Positions 44,293 through 55,040 of a stretch of 64,000 bases of DNA are shown here, piece after piece. The notes under the pieces are model-generated. The model was not told the DNA's origin. It saw nothing but the letters and a program-made list of their open reading frames with translations, and did no database searches. The translations under genes and the position numbers were made by a program. Origin of the DNA: Tremella fuciformis (lineage: Eukaryota; Basidiomycota; Tremellomycetes; Tremellales; Tremellaceae). The first letter of the stretch is position 1, and each line of letters opens with the position of its first letter. Location of the stretch: positions 620,001-684,000 of the forward strand of contig CP136492.1 in NCBI GenBank assembly GCA_032768795.1, written 5' to 3'.

Positions 44293-44611
44293 CAACGGAA
44301 ATAGGTAGTACGCTCACATGAGCTTGACTCAGCCTCGAGTAGCCTCGTCGAGGCACACACATCCTCGACGAGGTTGTGCCTCGACGAGGTTCATCCCTCG
44401 ACGAGGCAGGGGAAGCTGCCACAACGATAACTCCGCATATAACGCCGACACCCTCGACGACCTTGTAGAATGCCGCCGCCTGTTGCCCTCCTCATCACTC
44501 ATAGCAAGTGCTGAGCGGGCAACAGGTAAGTCCGAATGCATCACTCATAGCAAGTGCTGAGCGGGCAACAGGTGACCGGAATCCCATTGCCTCAGAGCTA
44601 CGATTCCGTCG
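44293..44611 (+). repeat. Inner element LTR, copy 2 (shared, central)
   Basis: Identical 319-bp copy, preceded by the polypurine tract (44284-44292) and followed by the second primer-binding site at 44612. Confidence 0.9.
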
Positions 44612-44708
44612 TGGTAACGTCTCGTTCGACAAGTCGCGGTAGATAGAACGCGTCAACAAACTCGTCGACCTTGCCTACGCACCGCCAGCCTCGAAGTGGT
44701 CCTCCGTC

Positions 44709-47700
44709 ATGCCATCTGTGCAGACGGTGAAAGAGGAGCGCAAGCTCAACGGGCGCGACAACTACGCCCAGTGGGTGCGCGAGATTCGAGTCGTCCTCGG
44801 ATCCGCCGGTCTCGTACCCCACATCACCAAGGACGCGTCAGCGATTCGGGCACTCGTCGAGGCTCGATATCCAGTGTCAAGTCCGGCGACAGCAACCGAG
44901 ACATCAAAGAGAGCAGTTGCTCTATACGAGCATGAGAAGGAGCAGTCCACCGCCCTCTCCACTCTCTATGGCAGTCTGACAGAGACTGTCCAAAACAAGC
45001 TTCCCTCGAACCTGATCGACTTCGAGAATCCTCAACCGAAGGGGCTCTACGATCATCTGGTCACCACATATGGGGCCGACAACGGATCTCGCCTAGCCGA
45101 ATTATGGTCATCGATATTTGGCGAGACCATCCCAGAGAATGAGGACCCCGAACCTCATCTCACAGCTATCCGGTCGCAACTGGCCGAAATCACCTCCTCC
45201 GCCATCACTTCCAAGCTCACCCTTGAGCAATTTGCCAACCAGATTGGCGCATACGCCGCCATCCGTCGCCTACCGTCCTCATACGGCCTCCTCGCATCGA
45301 CCTTCTACTCAGGGACCTCGTCGAACAAGATCCACCTCGACGAGGTTATCGATAGGGTCGCCGATGAACATCGCAGACGTCAACAAAAGGGCGAGAGCGT
45401 AAACGAGATGGGGATGCTCAGCAAATCTCTGCAGAAACCGGCAAGCAAGAGATGCATCCACCATCCGGATCAGGGGAGGCACTCCACAGATGAGTGCTGG
45501 AAAGTGATTGGAGTGCCGAAGCACATCCAGGAGCAAAGGTCGGCCAGGGAAGCAGCCAAGGGAAGGAAGCAGGGAGGACAAGCGAAGAAGGCAAGAGAGC
45601 AGATGGAGTCAGAGGATGACTCATCGAGTGAGAGCAAGAGAGGCTCGTCGAGGGAGACAAAGGAGGAAGGATATTATGCGACGGAGATTGCACTACACGC
45701 CAACGACAACCTCCCATCCACCTCCATCATCATCGACAGCGGTGCCACCAGTCCATTCATCAAGGACAAGCACCTTCTCTCACATCTCACCAAACTCGAC
45801 AAGGCCGTCAAGATCCAAATTGGAGACGGATCGATTGTCGAAGCTACACACTCCGGCCGCCTCACCTTCAACAACGTATGGTACAACAACGCCCTCTACG
45901 TTCCATCATTCTCGCACAACCTCCTCTCAACACAGCGCCTCGGTCCGTACACAGGGACACACTGGCGCTTCTCGAAGGACTCGGCTACATTGGTCGAGAA
46001 AGGGAAGGTCATCCTCCGGGGAAAGAAACTTGGCAACCTATGGGTTGTAGACGACACACCGGTACGCACCACCTCGCGCATTCACCGAGCACTTCAGGCA
46101 ATAGAAAACACTGAAGCCGAAGACACTCGCCTCCTCACCTGGCACAAACGCCTAGGTCACTCGAACATGAGGAAGGTGTGGGAGCTCGGGAAAGAGGGGA
46201 AGCTAGGCGCAAAGTGGACAGGGTCATTTCGGAGAGTCGAATGCATGGATTGCCTGAAAGGGAAGGCAACGCGCTCGGCATCTCTACCTAACCCTCGTCG
46301 AGCCAGCAAGCCCCTCGTCGAGGTATCAGTCGATCTATGGGGACCAGCAACCGTCCAGTCGAGAGAAGGCTTCCAATACTTCCTCACCTGCTATGACGAC
46401 CACAGCAAATACGTGCAGGCCATACCACTCAAGAAGAAGTCGGATGCAGCCGAAGCACTGCAAGACTATATCAAGTTGGCAGAGAATCAGCTTGATCGAA
46501 CAGTCAAGACCATCCGCTCAGACCAAGGAGGCGAATTCACGAGCAAGGAATTCAGCCACTGGTGCAAAAGCAAGGGAATTGAGCACACCCTCACGCCGAC
46601 CGACGCACACAACCAAAACAGTCGAGTCGAGCGCGTCCATCTTACCATCCTCAATGACATCCGGACATGTCTTGCGGACTCGAACTTGCCAACCCAGTTC
46701 TGGGTAGATGCACTGCGGTATGTAGTCTTCACTCGGAACAGGCTGCCAGGCTCCCACGCGAAAATCCCGATAACGCTCTTCCGACCAGACCACGATATCG
46801 ACCTGCAGTACCAGGGGATGCAGCCATTCGGCCATCACTGCATCTATCGAGTTGTGAACCCCGCATCGAAGCTCGACGAGCGGGGACAATGCGGTCGACT
46901 GCTGGGGTACACAGAAGGGAGCTGGGGCTACAAGGTGCTGACCCAATCCAACAGGGTCATCGCAAGCCGAGACGTCACATTCATCACGGGCAGGAAGACA
47001 ACGCCCAGTTCAGATGAACCACGACAGATCCTGGAGCCGCCTCAACCTGGACCTCGACGACCATCGACGAGCCTCGACGAGGATGACGATACATCCATCG
47101 AGCTGAACGAGATAGTCGAGGCAGGGGAGGAACCAGAAGAAGAGGAACAAGGGGAAGAGATGGACGACATACCTCCCCAAGCCGTACCCAGGCAAGGGAG
47201 AGGCTGGGCCAATGAGTACATTCGAGAGGATGCACCGAGCCCGGAACCGAATCCCGACGACGGACCAGAGGATCCCGATCGTCGACTAAACGAGCCCACA
47301 GCGGCCAATGCAGATGAGCCAAGACGGTCGGGGAGACTAGCAGGCCAAGAACCTAGTCATCACCCTCTGCACGACATCGACATGGACTATAACCGAGTAG
47401 CCATAGAGCACGCGTTATCAGCCCAGTCACTCAACAACCCCCAGTCTTACGCCGAAGCTCGTCGAGCCGCAGACTGGGAGGATTGGAAATCGGCCATGGA
47501 CGAGGAGATGGGAAAGATGGAGAAGTACGGAGTGTGGGAGATGGTCCCCAAGGAGAATCACCGTACTCTTACAGGCAAATGGGTATTCACTCGCAAGATC
47601 GACGGGGACACGGGCAAAGCGAGTCAGCACAAGGCCAGATTCGTCGTGAGAGGATTTCAACAGGTCTCAGGACGAGATTTCGACGAACTCTTTGCTTCGG

Positions 47701-49001
47701 TCACCCACAAGTCATCATTCCGCCTATTCCTCTCCATCGTCAACTACCTCGACTGGGAATGCGACCAAATAGACATCATTGGAGCATTCCTCAAGGCCAA
47801 CATCGACAAGGACATCTTCATCGAGCCACCAGAAGGCAGCGACATTGCCGCCGGACACGTCCTGCACCTCCGGAAATCACTATACGGTCTCCGACAATCA
47901 CCGCACTTGTTCAACAAGCGCCTCGACGAGTTCCTACGGGAGCTAGGCTTCAAACCGACCCTAGCGGATCCATGCATCTACTCGCTGCGACAAGGACACA
48001 AGCGGTGCATGATCTCAGTCCACGTTGACGACATGCTCATAGCTGGCAACGATCGATCAACAATCGACGAGATCAAACGGAAGATCAACAAGGAACTCGA
48101 GTGCAAGGACCAAGGACCGGTTTCTTACTTCCTCGGTATCAACATCTACCGAGACAGGCCAAACAAGAAGATGTACCTGTCACAAGAGCACTACATCGAG
48201 GCAGTTCTTCAACGCTTCGGTGAACCCGGCAAAGCCTGCAAGACAATCTTGCCAGACGCAAAGCTCGTCGAGGCTACGCAAAAGGAGGTCGACGAGGCTC
48301 GAGATAAACCATTTCCAGCACTCGCCGGGTCAATCCTCTATATTGCCACGATCACCCGACCCGACATCGCCTACGCAGCATCACTGCTCTGTCGCTTCAT
48401 CAGCAAATGGTCTCTCACACACTGGAGGGCCGCAAAGCACCTGTTGAGGTACCTGCGAGGAACATCAGATCTCGCACTCACCTTTGACGCACATGCAGGG
48501 AGAAGAGCACTGCTAGGCTGGGCAGACGCAGACTGGGGTGGATGTCTCGACACACGTCGATCTACAACCGGCTACGTCTTCAATACATACGGGGGCATTG
48601 TGTCATGGAAAAGCAGGCGACAACCAACAGTCGCACTCTCGACGACACAGGCCGAACTCCTAGCATCAACAGAAGCGGGCAAAGAGGCAATATGGCTCAG
48701 GCAACTATTGAGCGACCTCGACCTAGGTATAGATGGAGCAGTGCCCATCTACAACGACAACAATGGAGCCATTCAACTGGCCAAACATCAACACGGGTTC
48801 AAACTGAACAAAGCATTCGACATGCGAGCCCAGTGGATACGAGAGCATCAAGCTGGTGGACTGCTTGAGCTCAAATACACACCAACGGACAGCAACCGAG
48901 CCGACATCCTGACCAAGAACCTTTCGGCCGAGAAGACGAGACAGCTTCGGCAGCTACTGGGCTTGGGAAGACAAGGAGAAGCAGAGCAGCAGAGTCAATA
49001 G
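44709..49001 (+). CDS. Inner copia gag-pol polyprotein, unit 2
   Basis: Second 1430-aa frame whose translation is identical to unit 1 (offset 4728). All catalytic motifs described for unit 1 are present. Complete identity means very recent duplication, gene conversion, or an assembly effect. Confidence 0.95.
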   Translation: MPSVQTVKEERKLNGRDNYAQWVREIRVVLGSAGLVPHITKDASAIRALVEARYPVSSPATATETSKRAVALYEHEKEQSTALSTLYGSLTETVQNKLPSNLIDFENPQPKGLYDHLVTTYGADNGSRLAELWSSIFGETIPENEDPEPHLTAIRSQLAEITSSAITSKLTLEQFANQIGAYAAIRRLPSSYGLLASTFYSGTSSNKIHLDEVIDRVADEHRRRQQKGESVNEMGMLSKSLQKPASKRCIHHPDQGRHSTDECWKVIGVPKHIQEQRSAREAAKGRKQGGQAKKAREQMESEDDSSSESKRGSSRETKEEGYYATEIALHANDNLPSTSIIIDSGATSPFIKDKHLLSHLTKLDKAVKIQIGDGSIVEATHSGRLTFNNVWYNNALYVPSFSHNLLSTQRLGPYTGTHWRFSKDSATLVEKGKVILRGKKLGNLWVVDDTPVRTTSRIHRALQAIENTEAEDTRLLTWHKRLGHSNMRKVWELGKEGKLGAKWTGSFRRVECMDCLKGKATRSASLPNPRRASKPLVEVSVDLWGPATVQSREGFQYFLTCYDDHSKYVQAIPLKKKSDAAEALQDYIKLAENQLDRTVKTIRSDQGGEFTSKEFSHWCKSKGIEHTLTPTDAHNQNSRVERVHLTILNDIRTCLADSNLPTQFWVDALRYVVFTRNRLPGSHAKIPITLFRPDHDIDLQYQGMQPFGHHCIYRVVNPASKLDERGQCGRLLGYTEGSWGYKVLTQSNRVIASRDVTFITGRKTTPSSDEPRQILEPPQPGPRRPSTSLDEDDDTSIELNEIVEAGEEPEEEEQGEEMDDIPPQAVPRQGRGWANEYIREDAPSPEPNPDDGPEDPDRRLNEPTAANADEPRRSGRLAGQEPSHHPLHDIDMDYNRVAIEHALSAQSLNNPQSYAEARRAADWEDWKSAMDEEMGKMEKYGVWEMVPKENHRTLTGKWVFTRKIDGDTGKASQHKARFVVRGFQQVSGRDFDELFASVTHKSSFRLFLSIVNYLDWECDQIDIIGAFLKANIDKDIFIEPPEGSDIAAGHVLHLRKSLYGLRQSPHLFNKRLDEFLRELGFKPTLADPCIYSLRQGHKRCMISVHVDDMLIAGNDRSTIDEIKRKINKELECKDQGPVSYFLGINIYRDRPNKKMYLSQEHYIEAVLQRFGEPGKACKTILPDAKLVEATQKEVDEARDKPFPALAGSILYIATITRPDIAYAASLLCRFISKWSLTHWRAAKHLLRYLRGTSDLALTFDAHAGRRALLGWADADWGGCLDTRRSTTGYVFNTYGGIVSWKSRRQPTVALSTTQAELLASTEAGKEAIWLRQLLSDLDLGIDGAVPIYNDNNGAIQLAKHQHGFKLNKAFDMRAQWIREHQAGGLLELKYTPTDSNRADILTKNLSAEKTRQLRQLLGLGRQGEAEQQSQ

Positions 49002-49020
49002 ACATGCTCGCGAGGGGAGG

Positions 49021-49339
49021 CAACGGAAATAGGTAGTACGCTCACATGAGCTTGACTCAGCCTCGAGTAGCCTCGTCGAGGCACACACATCCTCGACGAG
49101 GTTGTGCCTCGACGAGGTTCATCCCTCGACGAGGCAGGGGAAGCTGCCACAACGATAACTCCGCATATAACGCCGACACCCTCGACGACCTTGTAGAATG
49201 CCGCCGCCTGTTGCCCTCCTCATCACTCATAGCAAGTGCTGAGCGGGCAACAGGTAAGTCCGAATGCATCACTCATAGCAAGTGCTGAGCGGGCAACAGG
49301 TGACCGGAATCCCATTGCCTCAGAGCTACGATTCCGTCG
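49021..49339 (+). repeat. Inner element LTR, copy 3
   Basis: Identical copy closing the array; preceded by polypurine tract 49012-49020 and followed by the CGCCC duplication. Confidence 0.9.
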
Positions 49340-49344
49340 CGCCC
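49340..49344. repeat. Target-site duplication CGCCC (right, inner array)
   Basis: Matches 39560-39564; outer-element gag resumes immediately after it. Confidence 0.85.
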
Positions 49345-52300
49345 GCCTGTGGACGCTCGATCTCAGAGGCGACGCCTCTGCGGACGAAATGAGCGCTCAT
49401 GTAGAGACGTTCTCGAAGGCGATCTCGGACGGCAAGCGCGTCGGGATCGTCCTGAGCGACACCGAGCGCGCTCAGAGGTTCCTTGCCACGATCCTTGACC
49501 CCGCCTTCAACATTGTGAGGGCTGAATTGGCCCCCATCGCCAAGGACAAGCAGTCCTGGGCCGTCGTGCTCTCGAAATACACCACCGAGATCGCGCGACG
49601 ACGGGCTAGGCCGCCTCAACGGCAAGGTAATGGAGTCAAACCGCTCGCGATGGCTGTCGAGCGTCGTCCTCGGTTCGAGAGGGACAAGACCAATGACGAA
49701 TGCCGACATTGCGGCAAGAAGGGCCATTGGGAGCGTGATTGCCGAAAGAAAGCCGCAGAGCTGCAGCGCGGTGGCTTGCAGGGCCGCGGCGGGCGTCCTG
49801 GACGACAGAGAGGCGGCCGCGGTGAACGTAAGGGCGTCCAAGACCGTCAAGACACCGCCGCCGCAGCCGATAAGAGGATCACGATTCCTCCTAAAGCCGA
49901 CTCCGGACTGCTCGCTGCAGCCCTGGAAGTTGACATGGATCCTTGGGCCGGTTTGACCGTCGCGACCACCGAATGGGCCGAGCTTGATGACGATAGCGAC
50001 GATCGCATCGTCTTTCCCGACCAGCTCGATGATCCGTGGTTCGAGGACGGATCTGCAGAGGCTAGTAATGACGCTCTGTTCACCGCAGACACTCTGCAAG
50101 TCGAGTCAGAGGCCGTCGAGCCCGTTTGGGTGCTCGATAGCGGGGCCACCGATCATTTGACCCCGCACAGGTCGATTCTAAAGCGCGTCCGCCGTCTCGA
50201 AACGCCTCGAATTTTTGGGCTAGCCAGCGACACCGGCACAATGCAGGCCGTCGAGGTAGGCGAGGTAGACTTGGTTCTGTCGTCCGGGCAACGTCTCACG
50301 CTTCGAGACGTCTATCACGTCCCGACGGCTCGAATCAGCCTTTGCTCGCTCTCAAGACTGCTTCGATGGGGCTGGCGGGCCGATCTCAAGGGCGACGGCG
50401 GGACGCTCGAGCGACGGCAGGAAAGGCTAGCTCTGCGGAAGAAAGGCTCGCTTTGGACCGTTCGGCTCGGGACGACACGACCGACGATTCTGCTCGCAAC
50501 CGCTGCCGACGCTAGATCACCGCTCGAGGCTGAACATCAGCGTCTCGGTCATATAGGCGTCGAGCGTCTGAAAGAGCTGGGTAGGAAAGACCTACTTACC
50601 GAGCCCTGGCGTGCCTATAAGGACGATCCGTTCGTCACCGCCAGCTGCGAGGTGTGTGCCCGCACCAAGATCACTAGGCCGCCCAAGGCTGGTGATGCTC
50701 CGCTGCTCAGAGGCGGCGGCGACGGTGTCGGTGTTGATGTCGACACTACCGGGCCATTTGAGACGTCCATCGATGGATGCGAGAACATGCTCATAGCTAT
50801 TGAGCGCTCGAGCAAGATCCTGGGCGTGGTTCCGATAGGTCGCAAGGCAGAGGCGTTCAATGCTCTGCGGCAATTCCTAGCCAAAATCGAGCGGCAACTC
50901 GGAGATCGCGTCCGAGTCATTCGCAGCGACGGCGGAGGCGAGTTCGATAGCCTCGACGCAAGGGCTTTCTATCAGTCAGCCGGTATTCAACATTACATGA
51001 CGCCTAGGTACACGCCCGAGCTCAACGGGGCGGCTGAACGGACGATACGCACCATCAAAGACATGACGGCCGCAATGCTAGCCGATAGCCGTCTGCCTCA
51101 TTCCTACTGGTCGTTTGCGGCTCGATACGCCGCCGTCGTCATCATGAAGCTGTCCGTGTCAGCCAGGACAGGCCTATCGGCTTGGAGCGCGCTTACAGGG
51201 CGTGAGAGAGGCCTAGGATCCGTCCTGCGTTTTGGACAAAGATGTCATGCGCAGATCCCGTCTCAGATCCGCCGTAAAGCGTCGTTCACGACAGAGCGCG
51301 GCGAGGCGTGTCGGATACTTGGTCAGAGTGAGGCCCAGAGCGGTTGGATCGTGCAGCTCGATGCCACGGGTGAGATTGCCCATCGAAGAGATGTCAAAGT
51401 GCTCGAGAGGTCAGAGGACGATGAGGCCGATGTCGGTCACGTGACCCAAAGTGACCGAGCACAACTCATACCGGTTGGATCGATGGGAGGCAAGATCGCT
51501 AGTCATTCGAACAGGGATGATGATAGAGACGATCCGAAGGCATCTGAGGGTCAGCAGGACTCCGGGAAAGCTCAGAAAAATGTCGCTGGAGTGGAGATCT
51601 CAGAGGAAGAGCTCACAATCAACGATCCCGCACCGGTCACTTCCAACACGCCTGAGCAGCCTCGGGTCCCCCGTCCGTCCCGTCTCCCAGTGGCCACCAA
51701 TCGTTCCAGGATCCCTGTTGCCGAGCGCTGGACGTATGTGCCGGTCGCAGCGACGCCTCAGCCACAGCCCGTGGCCACGAATGAAGCCGGGCGGCCGATC
51801 CGAGACAAGAGACCGCCTCCAAAGTTCGGTGCGATCGTCGAGCGGCTGCACAGCCCTTTCGCATTCCTCTCCGCCAACGCCGCTGATGGCCCCGTGATGC
51901 CTGTAGATCCCAGGAACCTAGCGGAGGCGATGGCGAGCGACGACAGGGCAGAGTGGATTGCCGCCATGGAGAAAGAGATCTCGAACATTGAGGGCAAGGG
52001 GACCTGGCGCGAGGTGAAGCTGCCTGCAGGCCGCAAGGCTGTCGGTTCGCGATGGGTATTCAAGGTCAAGACCGATGCGGACGGCAACGTCGTCAAACAC
52101 AAGGCTCGGCTCGTCGCGCAGGGCTTCTCGCAGGTGCCGGGTATCGACTTTGAAGAGACGTTCGCGCCGGTAGGCCGTCTCGGATCCCTGAGACTGTTGC
52201 TGGCTATCGCCGCCGCAGACCGCATGATCGTCGCGCAAGCGGACGTCGAAGGGGCCTATTTGAACAGCCCTATTGACACCGAGGTCTACATTCGGTATCC

Positions 52301-53663
52301 GGACGGCATGCGGCGGAAGTCAGGCTGCGACGCCCTGTTGCTCTTGAAAAGCCTGTACGGCCTGAAGCAATCAGCAAGGAACTGGTGGGAAGAGCTAGGA
52401 CGGGTCTTACGTCGACAGGGCTTCCAGAGGACGAACGGTGACTGGGGACTGTATGTGCGGCAGGACCGACAAGGCCGAATCGTGCTTGTCTTGGTCTATG
52501 TCGACGACATCGTGATTGCCGCATCGTCGCAGGGGGAGATCGACACCCTGTGGACAGCCCTAAAGGCTGAGTGGACGATCACCGTCATAGGCGACGTCGG
52601 CACCGTGCTCGGGATGAAGGTATCGCAAGACAAGGCTAGACAGACGATCTGGCTGAGTCAGCCCGCGTATATCGACAGGGTGCTCGAGCGCTTCCCGGAG
52701 CACACGAGTAGACGCTCACGATCGACACCGCTGCCACAGGACGCCAAGATCGATGCAGAGGACGTGTCAACAGCCTTAACGCCCTATCAAGAACTGGTAG
52801 GATGTCTCCTATGGCTAGCAGGCTGCACGCGTCCGGACGTCATGTTCGCGGCCTCATACCTATCCAGGGCGCTCGCAGCACCTACCCGTCAGCATTGGGA
52901 CCTCGCACAAGGCGTCCTGACCTACCTAGCCCACACACGGACTGTCGGGCTCAGGCTAGGCGGCGGGAAAGACGACGGGCTGCAGGGCTGGGTAGATTCG
53001 GACTGGGCGGGTTGCAAGGACACTCGGCGGTCAACCACAGGCTGGTTGATGGAGTTCAAGGGCTCGGCGATCACATGGTCGTCTCGCAGGCAAGCCACGG
53101 TCTCGACATCGACGGTTGAGGCCGAATACATCGCTGTCGCAGAAGCAGCCAAGGAGGCGGTTTGGCTCAGGAACCTGCTCTGTGAGCTAGGACTCGAGCA
53201 GAGATCACCAACGCCGCTCTTCTGCGACAACCAGGGGTCCATCCGACTCGCAGGACAGCCTACTACTCACTCTCGAACCAAACATATCGACATAAAGCAT
53301 CATTTGATCCGGGAACTTGTTGACACAGGCAAAGTCAGCCTGCGGTACGTCAGCTCTGCAGACCAGAAGGCAGACATCCTCACCAAGTCGCTCCCCGCCG
53401 CCGCCCACGCGCGCCATTTTGAAGCTCTGGGTCTGGGCCGTCCGCCTGCCGGCGCGGAGCGCGCTCTTGTCCACCTAGCGGCCGCAATCAGCGATCTAGA
53501 AGACGTCGACGGTAGCGAGAAGACGTTGAATGACAAAGTCAGTCGCGCTCAGATTCGTCTGCCACACCACGTGGTCGACCCAAAAAGCCGAAATGCCGCT
53601 AGTCAAACCCATCAGCCTGAAGGAGGTAGAGTTGTTGGACCGTGCGACGCTCGCGACGTGTGA
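49345..53663 (+). CDS. Outer copia gag-pol, 3' fragment (gag knuckle, protease, integrase, RT, RNase H)
   Basis: The frame continues the 39153-39564 fragment (LWTLDLRGDASADEMSAHVE). A CCHC knuckle CRHCGKKGHWERDC is at 49701-49742. Protease VLDSGATDHLT lies near 50130. The GAG-pre-integrase block (HQRLGHIGVERL...CEVCARTK) is at about 50530-50670. Integrase has a DD35E set: VDTTGP (about 50740), IRSDGGGEF (Asp 50928) and NGAAERTI (Glu 51036). RT shows GSRWVFKVKTDADG, HKARLVAQGFSQ, SLYGLKQSARNW and YVDD (about 52495-52507). RNase H shows GWVDSDWAGCKDTRRSTTG, STVEAEYIAVAEAAKEA and DNQGSIRLA. All catalytic residues are present. The frame is also open leftwards into the third inner LTR. Confidence 0.92.
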
Positions 53664-53781
53664 TCCTGGGCCTATGTCATCCTGGAGCGAAGATCAGCAG
53701 GCTTGGGGATGCCCGGTGGGTCCTTGGCACAACCGCCAGACCTGTCGCGGCCACCTGCAGCCTGCAGACTTCGAGGGGGAG

Positions 53782-53937
53782 TGTTGAACAATAGGCCCCG
53801 AGAGACGCCTCATAGGGTCAGAATTGCCTCTTGCGGCCAAATGAGTAACCTTATGTAGATGGCTTGAGCAGAGCGACAGCTCATAAGTAGAGAACTGCAG
53901 AGATGGACGAATGCATTGCTCTCATCGTTGTGTAACA
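53782..53937 (+). repeat. 3' LTR of outer element
   Basis: Second identical 156-bp copy, preceded by the polypurine tract and followed by the GATCC duplication. Confidence 0.93.
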
Positions 53938-53942
53938 GATCC
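53938..53942. repeat. Target-site duplication GATCC (right, outer element)
   Basis: Matches 38649-38653 and directly abuts the CA end of the 3' LTR. Confidence 0.9.
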
Positions 53943-54091
53943 GGGGTATCCACCTGCGAGTAGATGATCTCTGTAGATGCGGGCCCCGCGAACTCAGCTT
54001 CAAGCTGTACTGCGACGTGCCTCACCCCCAGATGCTCCAAGGCTAGACTTTCAGCAGATTCATCCCCCCTAGGGTTGCTAGATGAGCTCAT
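53938..54091 (-). pseudogene. Array member B, 5' part, cut off by the retrotransposon
   Basis: ATG at 54091 opens MSSSSNPRGDESAES, then LGVRHVAVQLEAEFAGPAST and YSQVDTPD, stopping at the GATCC target duplication. Beyond the junction the frame runs into the 3' LTR and ends at 53810. Removing the element and one duplication joins DTPD directly and in frame with PLPPVHIYDPY on the other side (38653 leftwards), so the two pieces were one exon. The segment VRHVAVQL resembles VGHVHVSF of member A and VAHFHVPL of member C. Confidence 0.75.
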
Positions 54092-55040
54092 GGCTATGAC
54101 CTCCAGTGCACACAACGATGTTCAAGAAACGCGAGTTGCTGTAAATCCCGTCAAGGAAGGGATCGTTGAGTTAACACAGAACAGACATTCGAACGCGCTT
54201 TTAGCTTTCCTTCTAAAGGTGCTCCAGTGGCGAGTGGCAAAGGAAGGAGCTGCGCAGCTTTAGACCTCTTTCGTCACGATTTAAAGGTCACGGCAAGAAG
54301 AAGAGAGAGTTTGAAATGTTGAGGTCAGGCCACACCCTCTTCCTTTCATTCAAACCGAGCTCAGAAGGAAGGCGGACGCGTTGGCTCCATTGTCTCTCCC
54401 TCTGCTTGACGCACAGCAAAATACGCTTGAGGGATGAAGGCGATGGCCTCTGCCCAGTGATATTCCGAATTCTTGAGTGTGGCATATGACGGGCCAGGAG
54501 TGCCAAAATTATTTCAAGTTCACCGTTTTCAGTCAAAATACTGAGTTCCATCTTTCTCCTCCAATATTGAAGATACATGCATGAAATTTGGACTGGATGA
54601 TCTATGCACCTCATGACACGTCCACAAGCGCGTTTTATGCATTGAAGTTGGTCAAGGAATCATCTCACTGACAGGCTGGAACGCGCCGGTCACGTCAAGA
54701 CGCGACCGGAACGTGACCGGACAGCCGGAAATTTGATCCCGACCTGAGCCTGACATCCAGTCCTCCCTACGCTTCACTCAGCCTGACATCTGATCTCGCT
54801 TTTCAGCTTCTTCAATATGGCTGCATGCATGGTTTTATGCATATGTGTACGTGACAATAGGTGCATAGATCATGCATGCTGAATCTCACACCTCTAGCTG
54901 CTATGATGCATGAGTAACATGGAAGTCAAGGTGGACGCGACTTGAGCGATTCTGAAAAGTAATTTTGGCACTGTCGGCTCGCCATAGTGGCACTCCGGCA
55001 ATCCGCAAATGTGCCACATCCAGATATGCATAGTTATGTG
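54092..55040. other. Intergenic region with inverted repeats
   Basis: About 950 bases upstream of split member B and downstream of member C. It contains an imperfect 30-bp inverted repeat (54597-54626 with 54844-54873; the first 15 bases of the left arm pair perfectly), a perfect 10-bp inverted repeat CCGGTCACGT/ACGTGACCGG (54686-54695 and 54711-54720), and several ATGCAT motifs. No gene recognised. Confidence 0.55.
54597..54873. repeat. Imperfect 30-bp inverted repeat
   Basis: Left arm 54597-54626 starts ATGATCTATGCACCT; the reverse complement of 54844-54873 starts with the same 15 bases and continues with about 10 of 15 matches (CACGT and CACA shared). The 217-base spacer has no ORF. Could be a decayed MITE or a promoter hairpin. 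Confidence 0.55.

Larger units (their letters stand above)
39565..49339 (+). mobile_element. Inner Ty1/copia element as a tandem LTR-internal-LTR-internal-LTR array
   Basis: Two complete units with a period of exactly 4728 bases (for example ORF starts 39981 and 44709) share the central LTR; a third LTR closes the array. Internal regions are 39884-44292 and 44612-49020. The encoded proteins are identical and the DNA rows match by eye. Only one target duplication flanks the array, so the second unit arose after or during a single integration. Each internal region starts TGGTAACG, a primer-binding site fit for a tRNA ending ...ACCA, and ends in the purine tract GAGGGGAGG. Confidence 0.92.
38654..53937 (+). 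mobile_element. Outer Ty1/copia LTR retrotransposon, carrying a nested element
   Basis: Full-length element with 156-bp LTRs, a GATCC target duplication, gag-pol in PR-INT-RT-RH order and a purine tract (GAGGGGGAG, 53773-53781) just before the 3' LTR. The LTRs are identical by eye, indicating recent insertion. It sits antisense to the host gene it splits. Its own gag is interrupted at 39564/49345 by the inner array; without that array the element would be about 5.5 kb with one uninterrupted 1576-aa frame. Confidence 0.93.
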
